Below, in pieces: positions 8,290 to 16,623 of a stretch of 64,000 nucleotides of DNA. Made by a program: the position numbers and the translations under genes. Location: contig NZ_AP022577.1 of assembly GCF_010730955.1 (NCBI RefSeq), positions 3,100,001 to 3,164,000 of the forward strand. Reading direction: 5' to 3'. The notes beneath the pieces were generated by a model that saw only the letters and a list, made by a program, of their open reading frames with translations, did no database searches and was not told the origin of the DNA. The stretch comes from Mycolicibacterium aubagnense (GTDB taxonomy: Bacteria > Actinomycetota > Actinomycetes > Mycobacteriales > Mycobacteriaceae). Position 1 is the stretch's first letter. Each line of letters starts with the position of its first letter.

Positions 8290-9747
8290 ATGGAACCGAT
8301 GTTGGACGCACCCGCGGCGGTCGAACCGGGCCTGGATACGCCCCCCGACGAACCGAAGACGACGACCACCTGGCGGCAACGCATGCACGGCATGCATGTC
8401 ACCGGGACTCAACGCGCGCTCGTCCTCACCGCGCTCGGCGGACTGCTCATCGCCGGGATCCTCACCGTCATGCCCGACGGCTCGCTCGGCCCGACCGGGC
8501 TCGGCTTCACAGGCGGCCGCGTCAACGCCAGCCGGGTCAGCGACACGCTGGACCACGCCAAGCCCGGCGACTGCCTGAACTGGCCGGACCGCTCGCCGGA
8601 CGCCGTCGAGATCGTCGACTGCAAGAACGAACACCGCTTCGAGGTCGCTGAATCGCTCGACATGCGCACCTTCCCGGGCAGTGAGTACGGCCCCAACGCC
8701 GCGCCGCCGTCCGACGCCCGGATCAAGCAGATCAGCCAGGAGCAGTGCCAGAACGCGGCGCGCGACTACCTCGGACCGCGCTTCGATCCGAACGGGAAGT
8801 TCGCCGTCAGCCTGGTCTGGTCCGGTGACAAAGCCTGGAAGACCAAGGGCCAGCGCCGCATGCTGTGCGGTCTGCAGTTGCTCGGCCCGAACAGCCAGCA
8901 GCTGGCCTACAAGGGCAAGGTCGCCGACGTCGACCAGTCCAAGGTCTGGCCGGCCGGCACCTGCCTCGGCATCGACCCCGCGACCAACCAGCCCATCGAC
9001 ATCCCGGTCGACTGCTCGGCGCCGCACGCCATGGAGGTCACCGGTGCGGTCAACCTGGGCGACAAGTACCACGACGTCATGCCCGCCGAGCCTGACCAAC
9101 TGGCTTACATCAAGGACACCTGTACCAAGTCCACCGATGAGTACCTGGCTCCGGTTCAGCTGCGCGGCACCACGCTGACCCTGGTCTACAGCTCGATCTC
9201 GCTGCCCAGCTGGACGGCCGGCAGCCGCCAGGTGTCGTGCAGTATCGGCTCGTCCCTCGGCAACGGCGGCTGGTCGACGCTGGTCAACAGCGCCAAGGGG
9301 CCGCTGATGATCAACGGGCAGTCGCCCGCCGCGCCGCCGGCCATCCCCGAGGAACGGCTGAACCTCCCGCCGATCCCGGTCATCGAGCCGCCGGTGGACA
9401 CGTCGTCGCAGGGCGCGTCCTCGTCGCAGGGCTCCTCGTCGCAAGGTTCGCAGTCCGGCCAGAACCAGAGCGGCCAGCAGACCTCGCAGACGCCGCAGGG
9501 CAACCAGCACATGCCGGGCCAGACCGACACGTCGAACCAGCACGGCACCACCCCCGCAGGCACCCCTCAACAGCAACAGGGCAACACCTTCCTCAACGGT
9601 CCGCCGCCCCCACCGGCCGTGCCGGGCTCCGGCGCTCCCCTCGAGGGCCCGATGGAGGATGAGCCCGCACCTGCCGCACCGCCGGCCGGGCCCGTGGGCG
9701 CCGGGGCACCCCCTGGGCCGGTCGTGGCGCCGCCACCCGCGCCGTAA
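8290..9747 (+). CDS. Septum-formation-domain membrane protein with Pro/Gln-rich tail (Rv3835-like)
   Basis: A 485-residue protein with a cytoplasmic N-terminus (residues 1-45), one membrane helix (ALVLTALGGLLIAGILTV, about 44-62) and an extracytoplasmic region of about 280 residues with conserved cysteines (GDCLNW, VDCKNEHRF, DCSAPHAMEV) typical of the mycobacterial septum-formation domain. The last ~110 residues are low complexity, first Ser/Gln-Gly repeats and then Pro-rich (PPPPPAVPG, PAGPVGAGAPPG). No good ribosome-binding site precedes the ATG, so a leaderless start is possible. The next gene begins 2 bases after the stop, suggesting an operon with the metallopeptidase-like gene. Role in the envelope or division is inferred from the family only. 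Confidence 0.78.
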   Translation: MEPMLDAPAAVEPGLDTPPDEPKTTTTWRQRMHGMHVTGTQRALVLTALGGLLIAGILTVMPDGSLGPTGLGFTGGRVNASRVSDTLDHAKPGDCLNWPDRSPDAVEIVDCKNEHRFEVAESLDMRTFPGSEYGPNAAPPSDARIKQISQEQCQNAARDYLGPRFDPNGKFAVSLVWSGDKAWKTKGQRRMLCGLQLLGPNSQQLAYKGKVADVDQSKVWPAGTCLGIDPATNQPIDIPVDCSAPHAMEVTGAVNLGDKYHDVMPAEPDQLAYIKDTCTKSTDEYLAPVQLRGTTLTLVYSSISLPSWTAGSRQVSCSIGSSLGNGGWSTLVNSAKGPLMINGQSPAAPPAIPEERLNLPPIPVIEPPVDTSSQGASSSQGSSSQGSQSGQNQSGQQTSQTPQGNQHMPGQTDTSNQHGTTPAGTPQQQQGNTFLNGPPPPPAVPGSGAPLEGPMEDEPAPAAPPAGPVGAGAPPGPVVAPPPAP

Positions 9748-9749
9748 CC

Positions 9750-10100
9750 ATGCCCGTACGCATGGGTCGGCAGCGGTTCGAGGAACTGGTGTCCGACGCG
9801 CTCGACCTGATCCCGCCCCGACTCGCCGCGGCGCTCGACAACGTCGTGGTGCTGGTGCAACCGCGGCACCCGGACGAACCCGACATCCTCGGGCTATACG
9901 AAGGCGTCGCCCTCACCGAGCGCGATTCGTTCTACGCGGGCGCGCTGCCCGACACCATCACGATCTATCGCGATGCCCTGCTGGACATGTGCGACTCCGA
10001 GGAAGAGGTGGTCGACGAGGTCGCCATCACGGTGATCCACGAGGTCGCGCACCATTTCGGCATCGACGACGCGCGACTGCACGAGCTGGGCTGGGGTTGA
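9750..10100 (+). CDS. Small zincin-type metallopeptidase family protein (Rv3836-like)
   Basis: A 116-residue protein with the zinc-binding motif HEVAHHFGID, an HExxH plus downstream His/Asp arrangement, in the last 30 residues. This is the compact metallopeptidase family widespread in Actinobacteria. No signal peptide. It begins immediately after the stop of the septum-formation protein gene, a pairing conserved in mycobacteria. Proteolytic activity is expected from the motif; substrate unknown. Confidence 0.8.
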   Translation: MPVRMGRQRFEELVSDALDLIPPRLAAALDNVVVLVQPRHPDEPDILGLYEGVALTERDSFYAGALPDTITIYRDALLDMCDSEEEVVDEVAITVIHEVAHHFGIDDARLHELGWG

Positions 10101-10149
10101 GCAGCGCGGCACCCCGATTTTGTCGGACCGCGGTGTTACAACAGAGGCC

Positions 10150-10347
10150 ATGAGCACCACCTGCCGCAACTGCGTGGACGGGCTGGCGCACTGCCACGGC
10201 ACGGTCATCGTGCACGTCGGTCAGCCCGCCGAATGCACCGATGAAACGTGCGCGCTGCCCGAATCCGAACACGCGTTGCGCATCGACTGCGACGTCGTCG
10301 GCTGCGGCTGCGCAGAGCCCGCTGTGGGACTGCGCGCCACGGGGTAG
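10150..10347 (+). CDS. Small cysteine-rich conserved protein
   Basis: A 65-residue protein with eight cysteines, including CRNC near the N-terminus and CDVVGCGC near the C-terminus, plus histidines (AHCHG, VHVG). The pattern suggests a metal-binding or disulfide-rich fold. An AGAGG sits about five bases before the ATG. It follows the metallopeptidase gene in the same direction and converges with the phosphoglycerate mutase-like gene. No function can be assigned. Confidence 0.65.
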   Translation: MSTTCRNCVDGLAHCHGTVIVHVGQPAECTDETCALPESEHALRIDCDVVGCGCAEPAVGLRATG

Positions 10348-10350
10348 TCG

Positions 10351-11025
10351 TCAGCCCATGGGGTCGGGCGCCGGAGGCGCCTCGGGATCATGTCCCGGGT
10401 AGAACGGCGGCAGCACCGCTCCCCACTGCACGCAGCTCCATCGCCCATCCGTGATCGGGCTGAGCACCACGCATTGCCCGTTGCCCAGGTGATGCTCCAA
10501 CGCGAAATCCGCGTCCACACCGGCCATTTGCGCGGCCACCAGGCGGATCGCGGCGCCATGGCTCACCACCAGGATGTCGCCGGCCCAGTCGTGGTTGTCC
10601 AGATTGCGCAGCCGCAGGTTCGTCAGCACCGGTACATACCGGTCCAGCACCTCGCGCCCGGTCTCCCCACCGGGCATCGCGACATCCAGCTTGCCCCGCT
10701 GCCAGTCCTCGTACCGGGCTTCGAACTGCTCGATGGCCTCTGCGTCACTCCGGTCTTCCAGGTCGCCGACCTGCACCTCGTGGATGCCGTGGGCCTCGAC
10801 CGGTTCGAGTCCGAGCCCGTCCGCGATGTCGGCGGCCGTTTGAATCGCGCGCTGCGCCACCGAATGCACCACCAGACCGACGGGGTGCGCCCAATCGATC
10901 CCGAAGTCGCGCGCCTGTTGATGGCCGAGCTGCGTCAGCGGCGCGCCGGGCGGCCGGGTGTCCAACCGCTTGGCGACGTTCGCCTCCGACTGCCCGTGCC
11001 GCACCAGAACCAAGCGCCCACTCAT
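10351..11025 (-). CDS. Histidine phosphatase (phosphoglycerate mutase-like), Rv3837c-like
   Basis: A 224-residue cytoplasmic phosphatase of the histidine-phosphatase superfamily. The phosphohistidine motif is LVRHGQSEAN near the N-terminus and the second catalytic His is in VVSHGAAIRLV near residue 155. The ATG at 11025 overlaps the stop of pheA (ATGA), so it was chosen over longer forms and implies coupling with pheA. Family members include broad-specificity phosphatases and phosphoglycerate mutase; substrate unknown. Confidence 0.85.
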   Translation of the reverse strand: MSGRLVLVRHGQSEANVAKRLDTRPPGAPLTQLGHQQARDFGIDWAHPVGLVVHSVAQRAIQTAADIADGLGLEPVEAHGIHEVQVGDLEDRSDAEAIEQFEARYEDWQRGKLDVAMPGGETGREVLDRYVPVLTNLRLRNLDNHDWAGDILVVSHGAAIRLVAAQMAGVDADFALEHHLGNGQCVVLSPITDGRWSCVQWGAVLPPFYPGHDPEAPPAPDPMG

Positions 11026-11927
11026 GTCCGGTCCCCCTCTCTCAACTCCGCCAACCACTGCGCCGCCTCATCGGTGACCGGCGGCGCCGCGCCGGCGGCC
11101 ACCCCCGTCGGCCACGAACCCAGGTACCGCACGTCGGCCACCCGCCGGTGCAGCGCCTTCAGTGCCTCGGCGACCGGTGCGTCGTCGATATGTCCGACGC
11201 AGTCCAGGAAGAAGATGTAGGTGCCCAATTCCGTTCTGGTGGGCCGAGATTCGATGCGGGTCAGGTCGATGTCCCGGATGGAGAACTCGGTCATGGCAGC
11301 CACCAGGGCACCTGGTTCGTTGCGCAGCCGAAGGACGACGGACGTGCGGTCGGCGCCGGTGCGCGGCGGCGGCGGACCGGGCCGGCCGACGAGCACGAAA
11401 CGTGTTCTGGCATTGGGTTCGTCGACCACACCGTCGGCCAGCGAGTCCAATCCCCACCGCGCGGCCGCCAGCGCGGTACTCACACCCGCGTCGACCGTGC
11501 CTTCGGAAACCTGCTGCGCCGCACCGGCATTCGAGATCGCAGGGACCAGGGTGGCGTGCGGCAGCCGTTCGGCCAGCCAGCGGCGCACCTGGGCGGCAGC
11601 CACGGGGAACGCCGCGACCGTCGACACCGCGTCGGCGGCCACCCCGGGCCGGACGACGATGCTGAACGCGACGTCCAGCGTGTGCTCGGCGAAAATCTGC
11701 ACCCCGCTGCCGGACGACAGGCTGTCCATGGTCGGCAGCACCGAACCCTCGATCGAGTTCTCGATCGGCACGCACGCGTAGTCCGCGGCCCCCAGGCGAA
11801 CGGCTTCCACGGCCGCGCTCGAGCTGTCACAAGCGACTGGTTCGAAACCCGGCTTGTCCGCGACCAACTGCAGCATGGCCGCTTCAGTGAAGGTGCCTTG
11901 CGGCCCGAGATAGGCGATGCGTGCCAC
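11022..11927 (-). CDS. pheA: Prephenate dehydratase
   Basis: A 301-residue monofunctional prephenate dehydratase converting prephenate to phenylpyruvate in phenylalanine synthesis. The N-terminus is AYLGPQGTFTEAA, the catalytic Thr-Arg-Phe is in NARTRFVLVGR, and the C-terminal ACT regulatory domain carries the Phe-binding ESRP motif (LTRIESRPTR). It is the first gene of a two-gene unit with the histidine phosphatase, overlapping by four bases. Length and place match Rv3838c. Confidence 0.95.
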   Translation of the reverse strand: MARIAYLGPQGTFTEAAMLQLVADKPGFEPVACDSSSAAVEAVRLGAADYACVPIENSIEGSVLPTMDSLSSGSGVQIFAEHTLDVAFSIVVRPGVAADAVSTVAAFPVAAAQVRRWLAERLPHATLVPAISNAGAAQQVSEGTVDAGVSTALAAARWGLDSLADGVVDEPNARTRFVLVGRPGPPPPRTGADRTSVVLRLRNEPGALVAAMTEFSIRDIDLTRIESRPTRTELGTYIFFLDCVGHIDDAPVAEALKALHRRVADVRYLGSWPTGVAAGAAPPVTDEAAQWLAELREGDRT

Positions 11928-12009
11928 GCCGCAACCCTACTGGCTACCGGTCCGGCAGAGCTCGCGACGCGGTCCTTTCGATGGGCCTTGCGCCGACACC
12001 CATCGGTAG

Positions 12010-12028
12010 TTAACTTAGGCTTACCTCA
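12010..12028 (+). promoter_or_regulatory. IdeR iron box
   Basis: The 19-mer TTAACTTAGGCTTACCTCA matches the mycobacterial IdeR consensus TTAGGTTAGGCTAACCTAA at 15 of 19 positions and ends 20 bases before the ATG of the DUF2470 gene. A repressor there would block transcription when iron is plentiful. As I recall, the M. tuberculosis orthologue Rv3839 is an iron-repressed IdeR target. Confidence 0.75.
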
Positions 12029-12048
12029 CTTACTAGCGAAGGCGGGAC

Positions 12049-12852
12049 ATGCGCGACCTCACGACGACAATCGCAGCACCGACCACAGCCGAACGCGTCC
12101 GTAGCGCGTGCGCCCGAGCTGCAGACGCGATGCTGGCCGCCGACGGCGTCACTCCGACCACCACACCGGTCCACCACCTGCTCGCCGACGGCTCCGTCGC
12201 GCTGACGATGCCGGCAGCAGGACCACTCGCCGCCACGGTGACCGCCGCCGGAACCGGCGGCGTCGCCGCCATGCTGGAGCTCACCGACCTGGCCGCCCTG
12301 CCGCTGCGCGAGCGGGTGCGCTCCCTCGTCTGGTTCCGCGGCCGCCTTCTCGAGGTCCCCCCGGCACGGGTCCCGGCCATGCTCGACCTGGTCGCCTCCG
12401 AGAACCCTCACCCGGCATTGCTCCAGGTGAACGCCGGCTCTGGCCACGACGAAACCGACCCGCCCTCCGCGCTGGTCCGCCTCGAGATCGAGTCGGTCGT
12501 GGTAGCCGACGCCACCGGCGCCGAGTCAGTGCCCGTCGGGGCGCTCCTGGACGCCCGGCCGGACCCGTTCTGCGCCATGGAGTCGCATTGGGTGCAGCAC
12601 ATGGAGAGCGCACACCGCGACATGGTCGACCGGCTCGCCAGCCGGCTGCCGATGGCGCTGCGCCACGGCCACGTGCGCCCGCTGGGCCTGGACCGCTACG
12701 GCGTGCAGCTACGCGTCGAGCGCGAAGACGGCGACCACGATGTCCGGCTGCCGTTCAGCAAGCCCGTCGACGACGTCACCGGCCTCAGCCGCGCCATCCG
12801 CATGCTGATGGGCTGCCCGTTCCTCAACGGGCTGCGGGCACGCAGGATCTGA
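12049..12852 (+). CDS. DUF2470-domain protein (Rv3839-like), likely iron/heme related
   Basis: A 267-residue soluble protein. The C-terminal ~80 residues are the DUF2470 domain (HWVQHMESAHRDMVDRL), also found in HugZ-type heme-degrading or heme-binding proteins. The N-terminal part is an Ala/Thr-rich split-barrel-like domain. An AGGCGGG Shine-Dalgarno lies 2-3 bases before the ATG. An IdeR box lies directly upstream, so expression should rise in low iron. It stands alone, divergent from pheA. Heme binding is a family inference. Confidence 0.78.
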   Translation: MRDLTTTIAAPTTAERVRSACARAADAMLAADGVTPTTTPVHHLLADGSVALTMPAAGPLAATVTAAGTGGVAAMLELTDLAALPLRERVRSLVWFRGRLLEVPPARVPAMLDLVASENPHPALLQVNAGSGHDETDPPSALVRLEIESVVVADATGAESVPVGALLDARPDPFCAMESHWVQHMESAHRDMVDRLASRLPMALRHGHVRPLGLDRYGVQLRVEREDGDHDVRLPFSKPVDDVTGLSRAIRMLMGCPFLNGLRARRI

Positions 12853-12912
12853 GCGCGCCGATGAGCCGCTTGCGCGACGAGCGATAGCTACGCGCCGGTT
12901 ACGGTAGCTGCG

Positions 12913-13680
12913 ATGACCGGGCCGCAGCAGGAGCACACCGAACGTCGCGCGCTGCGCATCGAGATCGCCGTGGTGCTGGCGGTGACGTTCGGCCTGTCGG
13001 CCTACACGGCAATGGTCAGCCTGGCCGAGGCCGTCATTCTCGGCTTGTCCGGGCAGAAGGTCGCGCTCAATCACCGTCGCTCGCCGATCGACTTCATCGA
13101 CTTCTTGCTCAATCTGAGCCCGGTCCTCACCCTGGCCGGTTGGGGTTGCCTGGCCCTGTACCTGTTGTGGCGCACCGGCTTCCGGCCCGCGGCGATCGGG
13201 CTCGGCCGGTTCCGGTGGCGCCCCGACCTCTTGGGCGGCCTGGGACTCGCCGCGCTGATCGGACTGCCCGGACTCGGGCTTTACGTGGCCGGCAGGGCTC
13301 TGGGCATCGGCGTCGACGTGGTGCCGAGCACGCTCGGCGACACCTGGTGGCGGATTCCGGTCCTGCTGCTGACGGCGTTCGCCAACGCCTGGGCCGAGGA
13401 GATCGTCGTCGTCGGGTTCCTCCTGACCCGGCTCCGCCAATTGGACGTGTCCCCCACCAAATCGCTGGCCTTGTCGGCGCTGCTGCGCGGCAGCTATCAC
13501 CTGTACCAGGGGTTCGGCGCCGGGCTCGGCAACATCGCGATGGGGCTGGTGTTCGGCTACGCCTGGCGTCGCACCGGCCGGTTGTGGCCGTTGATCATCG
13601 GACACGGCGTGATCGATGCGGTGGCATTCGTCGGCTACGCGTTGGCCGCCCACCATTTGGGTTGGTTGCACTCGGCGTAA
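12913..13680 (+). CDS. CPBP-family intramembrane glutamic endopeptidase-like protein
   Basis: A 255-residue polytopic membrane protein with about six to seven helices. The CPBP (CAAX protease/bacteriocin-processing) motifs are AEEIVVVGFLL near residue 160, LRGSYHLYQG and GHGVIDAVAF near the C-terminus. The usual EExxxR motif reads EEIVVV, so the arginine is missing at the expected place; activity may be altered. It starts about 60 bases after the DUF2470 gene and precedes the bfrB promoter region. Target unknown. Confidence 0.78.
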   Translation: MTGPQQEHTERRALRIEIAVVLAVTFGLSAYTAMVSLAEAVILGLSGQKVALNHRRSPIDFIDFLLNLSPVLTLAGWGCLALYLLWRTGFRPAAIGLGRFRWRPDLLGGLGLAALIGLPGLGLYVAGRALGIGVDVVPSTLGDTWWRIPVLLLTAFANAWAEEIVVVGFLLTRLRQLDVSPTKSLALSALLRGSYHLYQGFGAGLGNIAMGLVFGYAWRRTGRLWPLIIGHGVIDAVAFVGYALAAHHLGWLHSA

Positions 13681-13694
13681 TTCCCGCGGCCCCG

Positions 13695-13795
13695 GCCAAG
13701 CCTTACCTGTATTTCCATTCAGCAATTCGAATTTCAATATATTGCGTCGGTCACACCCGGTAAGGATACGCTTTCCTGAATTAGGTTGACCTTGC
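13695..13795 (+). promoter_or_regulatory. bfrB upstream region with IdeR-like sites
   Basis: Two partial matches to the IdeR box lie upstream of bfrB: one around AAGCCTTACCT (13698-13708) and one around TTAGGTTGACCTT (13781-13793). Each matches about 11 of 19 consensus positions. In M. tuberculosis, IdeR activates bfrB in high iron from several upstream boxes. The sites here are weaker than the one before the DUF2470 gene. Confidence 0.5.
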
Positions 13796-13832
13796 ATGAC
13801 AGGGCCCTCTGACCTGCACTATCTTCGTTTCC

Positions 13833-14381
13833 ATGCCCGACGTGACGCGCCTCGAGACGAAATTCCACCAGCTCCTGCAGGAACAGATTCGGAGCGAATT
13901 CGGCGCGTCTCAGCAATACATTGCGGTCGCCGTTTACTTCGACGGAGAAGACCTGCCCCAGCTCGCCAAGCACTTCTACGCACAGGCCGTCGAGGAACGC
14001 AACCACGCCATGATGCTGGTGAAGTACCTACTCGACCGGGACATCGAGGTCGAGATTCCCGGCGTCGATCCGGTGCGTAACAGCTTCACCTCGCCGACCG
14101 ACGCCCTCAAGCTCGCGCTCACCCAGGAACGTGTGGTCACCGAGCAGATCAGCCGGTTGGCCAGCGTGGCCCGCGAAGAGGGCGACTACCTCGGCGAGCA
14201 GTTCATGCAGTGGTTCCTCAAAGAGCAGGTCGAAGAGGTCGCGACCATCACCACGCTGGTGAAGATCGCCGACCGCGCCGGGGAAAACCTGTTCAACCTC
14301 GAGGATTTCGTCGCACGTGAGCTTGCCGGTGCCGGTGCCGCCGACCCGACCGCACCCGAAGCCGCCGGTGGCAACCTCTAG
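13833..14381 (+). CDS. bfrB: Ferritin BfrB (iron storage)
   Basis: A 182-residue non-heme ferritin that oxidises Fe(II) and stores it as a mineral core in a 24-subunit shell. Ferroxidase ligands appear in the expected helices: the N-terminal Glu of QIRSEFGASQQYIA, EERNHA with an Ala/Met-rich continuation, and the later EQISRLASVAREEGDY and QWFLKEQVEEV segments. It has the C-terminal extension typical of mycobacterial BfrB. IdeR-like sites lie upstream. It converges on glpQ1 with 14 bases between. Confidence 0.93.
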   Translation: MPDVTRLETKFHQLLQEQIRSEFGASQQYIAVAVYFDGEDLPQLAKHFYAQAVEERNHAMMLVKYLLDRDIEVEIPGVDPVRNSFTSPTDALKLALTQERVVTEQISRLASVAREEGDYLGEQFMQWFLKEQVEEVATITTLVKIADRAGENLFNLEDFVARELAGAGAADPTAPEAAGGNL

Positions 14382-14395
14382 GCCGGACGACGTAC

Positions 14396-15247
14396 CTAGG
14401 TTTCCGCGTCCTGGCCGGCGGGACCCGCGCCGGTGAGCCCGTTCTGCAACCAGTCCTTCGTGCGGCCCGGGTGATTGGTGGCGACCCAACCGACGCCGAG
14501 ATCCGCGCAGTAACGCACGTCCTCGTAGTGGTCGACGGTCCAGCAGTACAGCGCACGCCCATGCGCGGCGGCGTGGTCGACCAGTTCGGGATGCTCACGC
14601 AGCGTCGTGATGGAGGGACCCACCGCCGTCGCGCCGACGGTCGTCGAGGCACTGCCCCCCAGGTACCGCGACGTCTCGCCGAGTAGCACGGTCGGCAGCA
14701 TCGGCGCCGCGCGGCGGATCCGCCACACCGCGGCCGCCGAGAACGACATCACCACGGCGCGAGCGAGATCTGCCGACGCCGGCGCCGCGATACCGTAGCG
14801 GTGCAGAAGCGCCAGCACCTTGCTCTCGACCAGCGCTCCGTACCGCACCGGATGCTTGGTCTCGATGAACAGCTTCACCGGGCGGCCCCACTCGAGCGCC
14901 AGCCGGATCAGCTCGTCGAGGGTGAGCAGACCGGCCGCGCTCTGGCCGCCTTCCGCACGACTGGAATGCCACGCGCCGTAATCCAATTCGCGAAGCTGGG
15001 CCAGGCTCATCTCGCTGACCAACCCGGTGCCGTTGGACGTGCGGTCCACCTTGCGGTCGTGCACGCACACCAGATGCCCGTCGCGAGTCAGCCGGACATC
15101 GCATTCGAGACCGTCCGCGCCCTGGCTCAGGGCCAGCTCGTAGGCCGCCAGGGTGTGCTCGGGCCGCTCGGCCGATGCCCCGCGGTGCGCCACCACGAAA
15201 GAGTTGTTGCGCGTGCCGTCTGTGCCGCCACTGCCGTCCACGCCCAT
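14396..15247 (-). CDS. glpQ1: Glycerophosphodiester phosphodiesterase
   Basis: A 283-residue GDPD-family enzyme hydrolysing glycerophosphodiesters to glycerol-3-phosphate and alcohol. The active-site motif is VVAHRGASAERPEHT with the paired acidic residues of GLECDVRLT and the second His in VCVHD. No signal sequence, so cytoplasmic. The ATG at 15247 gives a length near that of Rv3842c; upstream codons are Arg-rich and lie in the neighbouring gene. The DUF4328 gene ends 4 bases upstream, so the two are probably co-transcribed. Confidence 0.92.
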   Translation of the reverse strand: MGVDGSGGTDGTRNNSFVVAHRGASAERPEHTLAAYELALSQGADGLECDVRLTRDGHLVCVHDRKVDRTSNGTGLVSEMSLAQLRELDYGAWHSSRAEGGQSAAGLLTLDELIRLALEWGRPVKLFIETKHPVRYGALVESKVLALLHRYGIAAPASADLARAVVMSFSAAAVWRIRRAAPMLPTVLLGETSRYLGGSASTTVGATAVGPSITTLREHPELVDHAAAHGRALYCWTVDHYEDVRYCADLGVGWVATNHPGRTKDWLQNGLTGAGPAGQDAET

Positions 15248-15251
15248 GGTC

Positions 15252-16253
15252 CTATGCTGCCGGTTCCTCCGGCGCGGGCTCAACCGGAACCGCCGATTCG
15301 GTGGCCGACACCTCTGTTTCGTCTGTTTCTTGTGCCCCGACGACCACCCAGCGGTGTGCGGGTGCATCCGCCTGCGTGCGTTCGAAGGCGTCATAGACGC
15401 GCAGGACCGTGGCCAGCGCCAGCATGCCCATCAGGTACGCGATGACCGTCACCTCGGTGTTGTCGGCGATGCCCTGCGGGTCGGTCGCGAACATGCCCCC
15501 GATGGACCAGACGACAACCAGACCCGAGACGGCCCAGATGGACCACCAGATGCCGATGGGACGGCGCAACGCGCTCATCCGGTTCTCGGCCGTCGCCATC
15601 TCGCTGACGAACACCGGTGCGAGGAACATGTTCACCACGGGGACGAGGCAGCCCGCCCGCAAGACCCAGAGGCGGCGCGGGTCGGTGGTGCCGGCCCGGT
15701 GGTAGGCGGCTGCGCGGCGGGCGATCAGCCAATTGGTCAGCACGATTGCGACCGCAAGCACCGTGAACAGCGCGACGACGCTGGCCGCGACGCCCAGCCA
15801 ACTGCCCGCGATCGCCACCCACGGGTTGAGCAGCACCGTGCGGTTGATCAGTAACAGGATGTAGCGCACGACGTGCATCAGGGCCGCGGCACCGAGCGCG
15901 ATCATCGCGATGGCCGCGACGCCCTGCACCGTCCCGATCGACGGTCCACGGCGGGTCGTTTCCGGCTCCGCAGCCTGCCCAGAGACCTGCTCGTCGAACT
16001 CCTCGGTCAGGCCCCATCGCGGAATGTGATCGTAGTGAGGCGTCGGCCCCAGCGGCGGTTGGTGTCGCCGCGGCTTCGGCGCCGGGCCGGGACGGACTGC
16101 GATCCACCGGTATCCACGCGACGACTTCGCCTGCCCGGCGGCCGGCACCTGCGCGACAGGCGCCAACAACGGACCGCGACAGCGCGGGCACCACTGACGC
16201 TGGCGATCACGCACGTTCCAACGCGTCGCGCACCGGGAGCAGACCTGGATCAC
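15252..16253 (-). CDS. DUF4328 membrane protein with N-terminal zinc ribbon (Rv3843c-like)
   Basis: A 333-residue protein. Residues 5-27 hold a CxxC...CxxC zinc ribbon (CSRC, CPRC), followed by a Pro/Arg-rich linker and then about six hydrophobic helices from residue 110 onward (VAAIAMIALGAAALMHVV, GVAASVVALFTVLAVAIVL, GIWWSIWAVSGLVVVWSI). This matches the DUF4328 family. It is probably an operon partner of glpQ1 (4-base gap). Function unknown; zinc binding is inferred from the cysteines. Confidence 0.8.
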   Translation of the reverse strand: MIQVCSRCATRWNVRDRQRQWCPRCRGPLLAPVAQVPAAGQAKSSRGYRWIAVRPGPAPKPRRHQPPLGPTPHYDHIPRWGLTEEFDEQVSGQAAEPETTRRGPSIGTVQGVAAIAMIALGAAALMHVVRYILLLINRTVLLNPWVAIAGSWLGVAASVVALFTVLAVAIVLTNWLIARRAAAYHRAGTTDPRRLWVLRAGCLVPVVNMFLAPVFVSEMATAENRMSALRRPIGIWWSIWAVSGLVVVWSIGGMFATDPQGIADNTEVTVIAYLMGMLALATVLRVYDAFERTQADAPAHRWVVVGAQETDETEVSATESAVPVEPAPEEPAA

Positions 16254-16272
16254 GGAACCAGCCTACGGGCCG

Positions 16273-16623
16273 TCAGACGGCGCCGGGGGCGCCGTCGTCG
16301 GTGACGACGGCGCGGCCGGAACCCGACCAGGCCAGCATACCGCCGTTGACGTTGACCGGCTCGAACCCGTTGCGGGCCAGGTAATGCGAGACCTTCAGCG
16401 ATCGGCCACCGGCGTGGCAGATGACGTACAGCGCAGCATCACCGTCGATCTCGCCGAGCCGGGCAGGCACCTCGCTCATCGGGATGTGCTGCGCCCCGGC
16501 GGCATGGCCGCGGGCCCATTCGTCGTCTTCCCGCACGTCGAGGAGGACGGCGTTCGCGTCGAACTCGGTGGGCAACTGATCGACGTCAATCTGCGGCACA
16601 TGCACATCGTCCATGGGGTACAT
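16273..16623 (-). CDS. Single-domain rhodanese-like protein
   Basis: A 116-residue rhodanese domain. The active-site cysteine is in VICHAGGRS (Cys69), within the six-residue loop typical of sulfurtransferases, after the conserved LLDVREDDEW and GHAAGAQHIP segments. The start is ATG 16623 or ATG 16614; neither has a clear Shine-Dalgarno. Probably moves sulfane sulfur, perhaps from thiosulfate; acceptor unknown. It is transcribed toward the zinc-ribbon membrane gene 20 bases away and may share its transcript. Confidence 0.85.
   Translation of the reverse strand: MYPMDDVHVPQIDVDQLPTEFDANAVLLDVREDDEWARGHAAGAQHIPMSEVPARLGEIDGDAALYVICHAGGRSLKVSHYLARNGFEPVNVNGGMLAWSGSGRAVVTDDGAPGAV

Noticed and set aside
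8272..9576. A 434-codon frame opposite the septum-formation protein gene
   Set aside because: It overlaps a gene with a clear membrane helix and Cys pattern; the antisense product is Arg/Val/Leu-rich without motifs.
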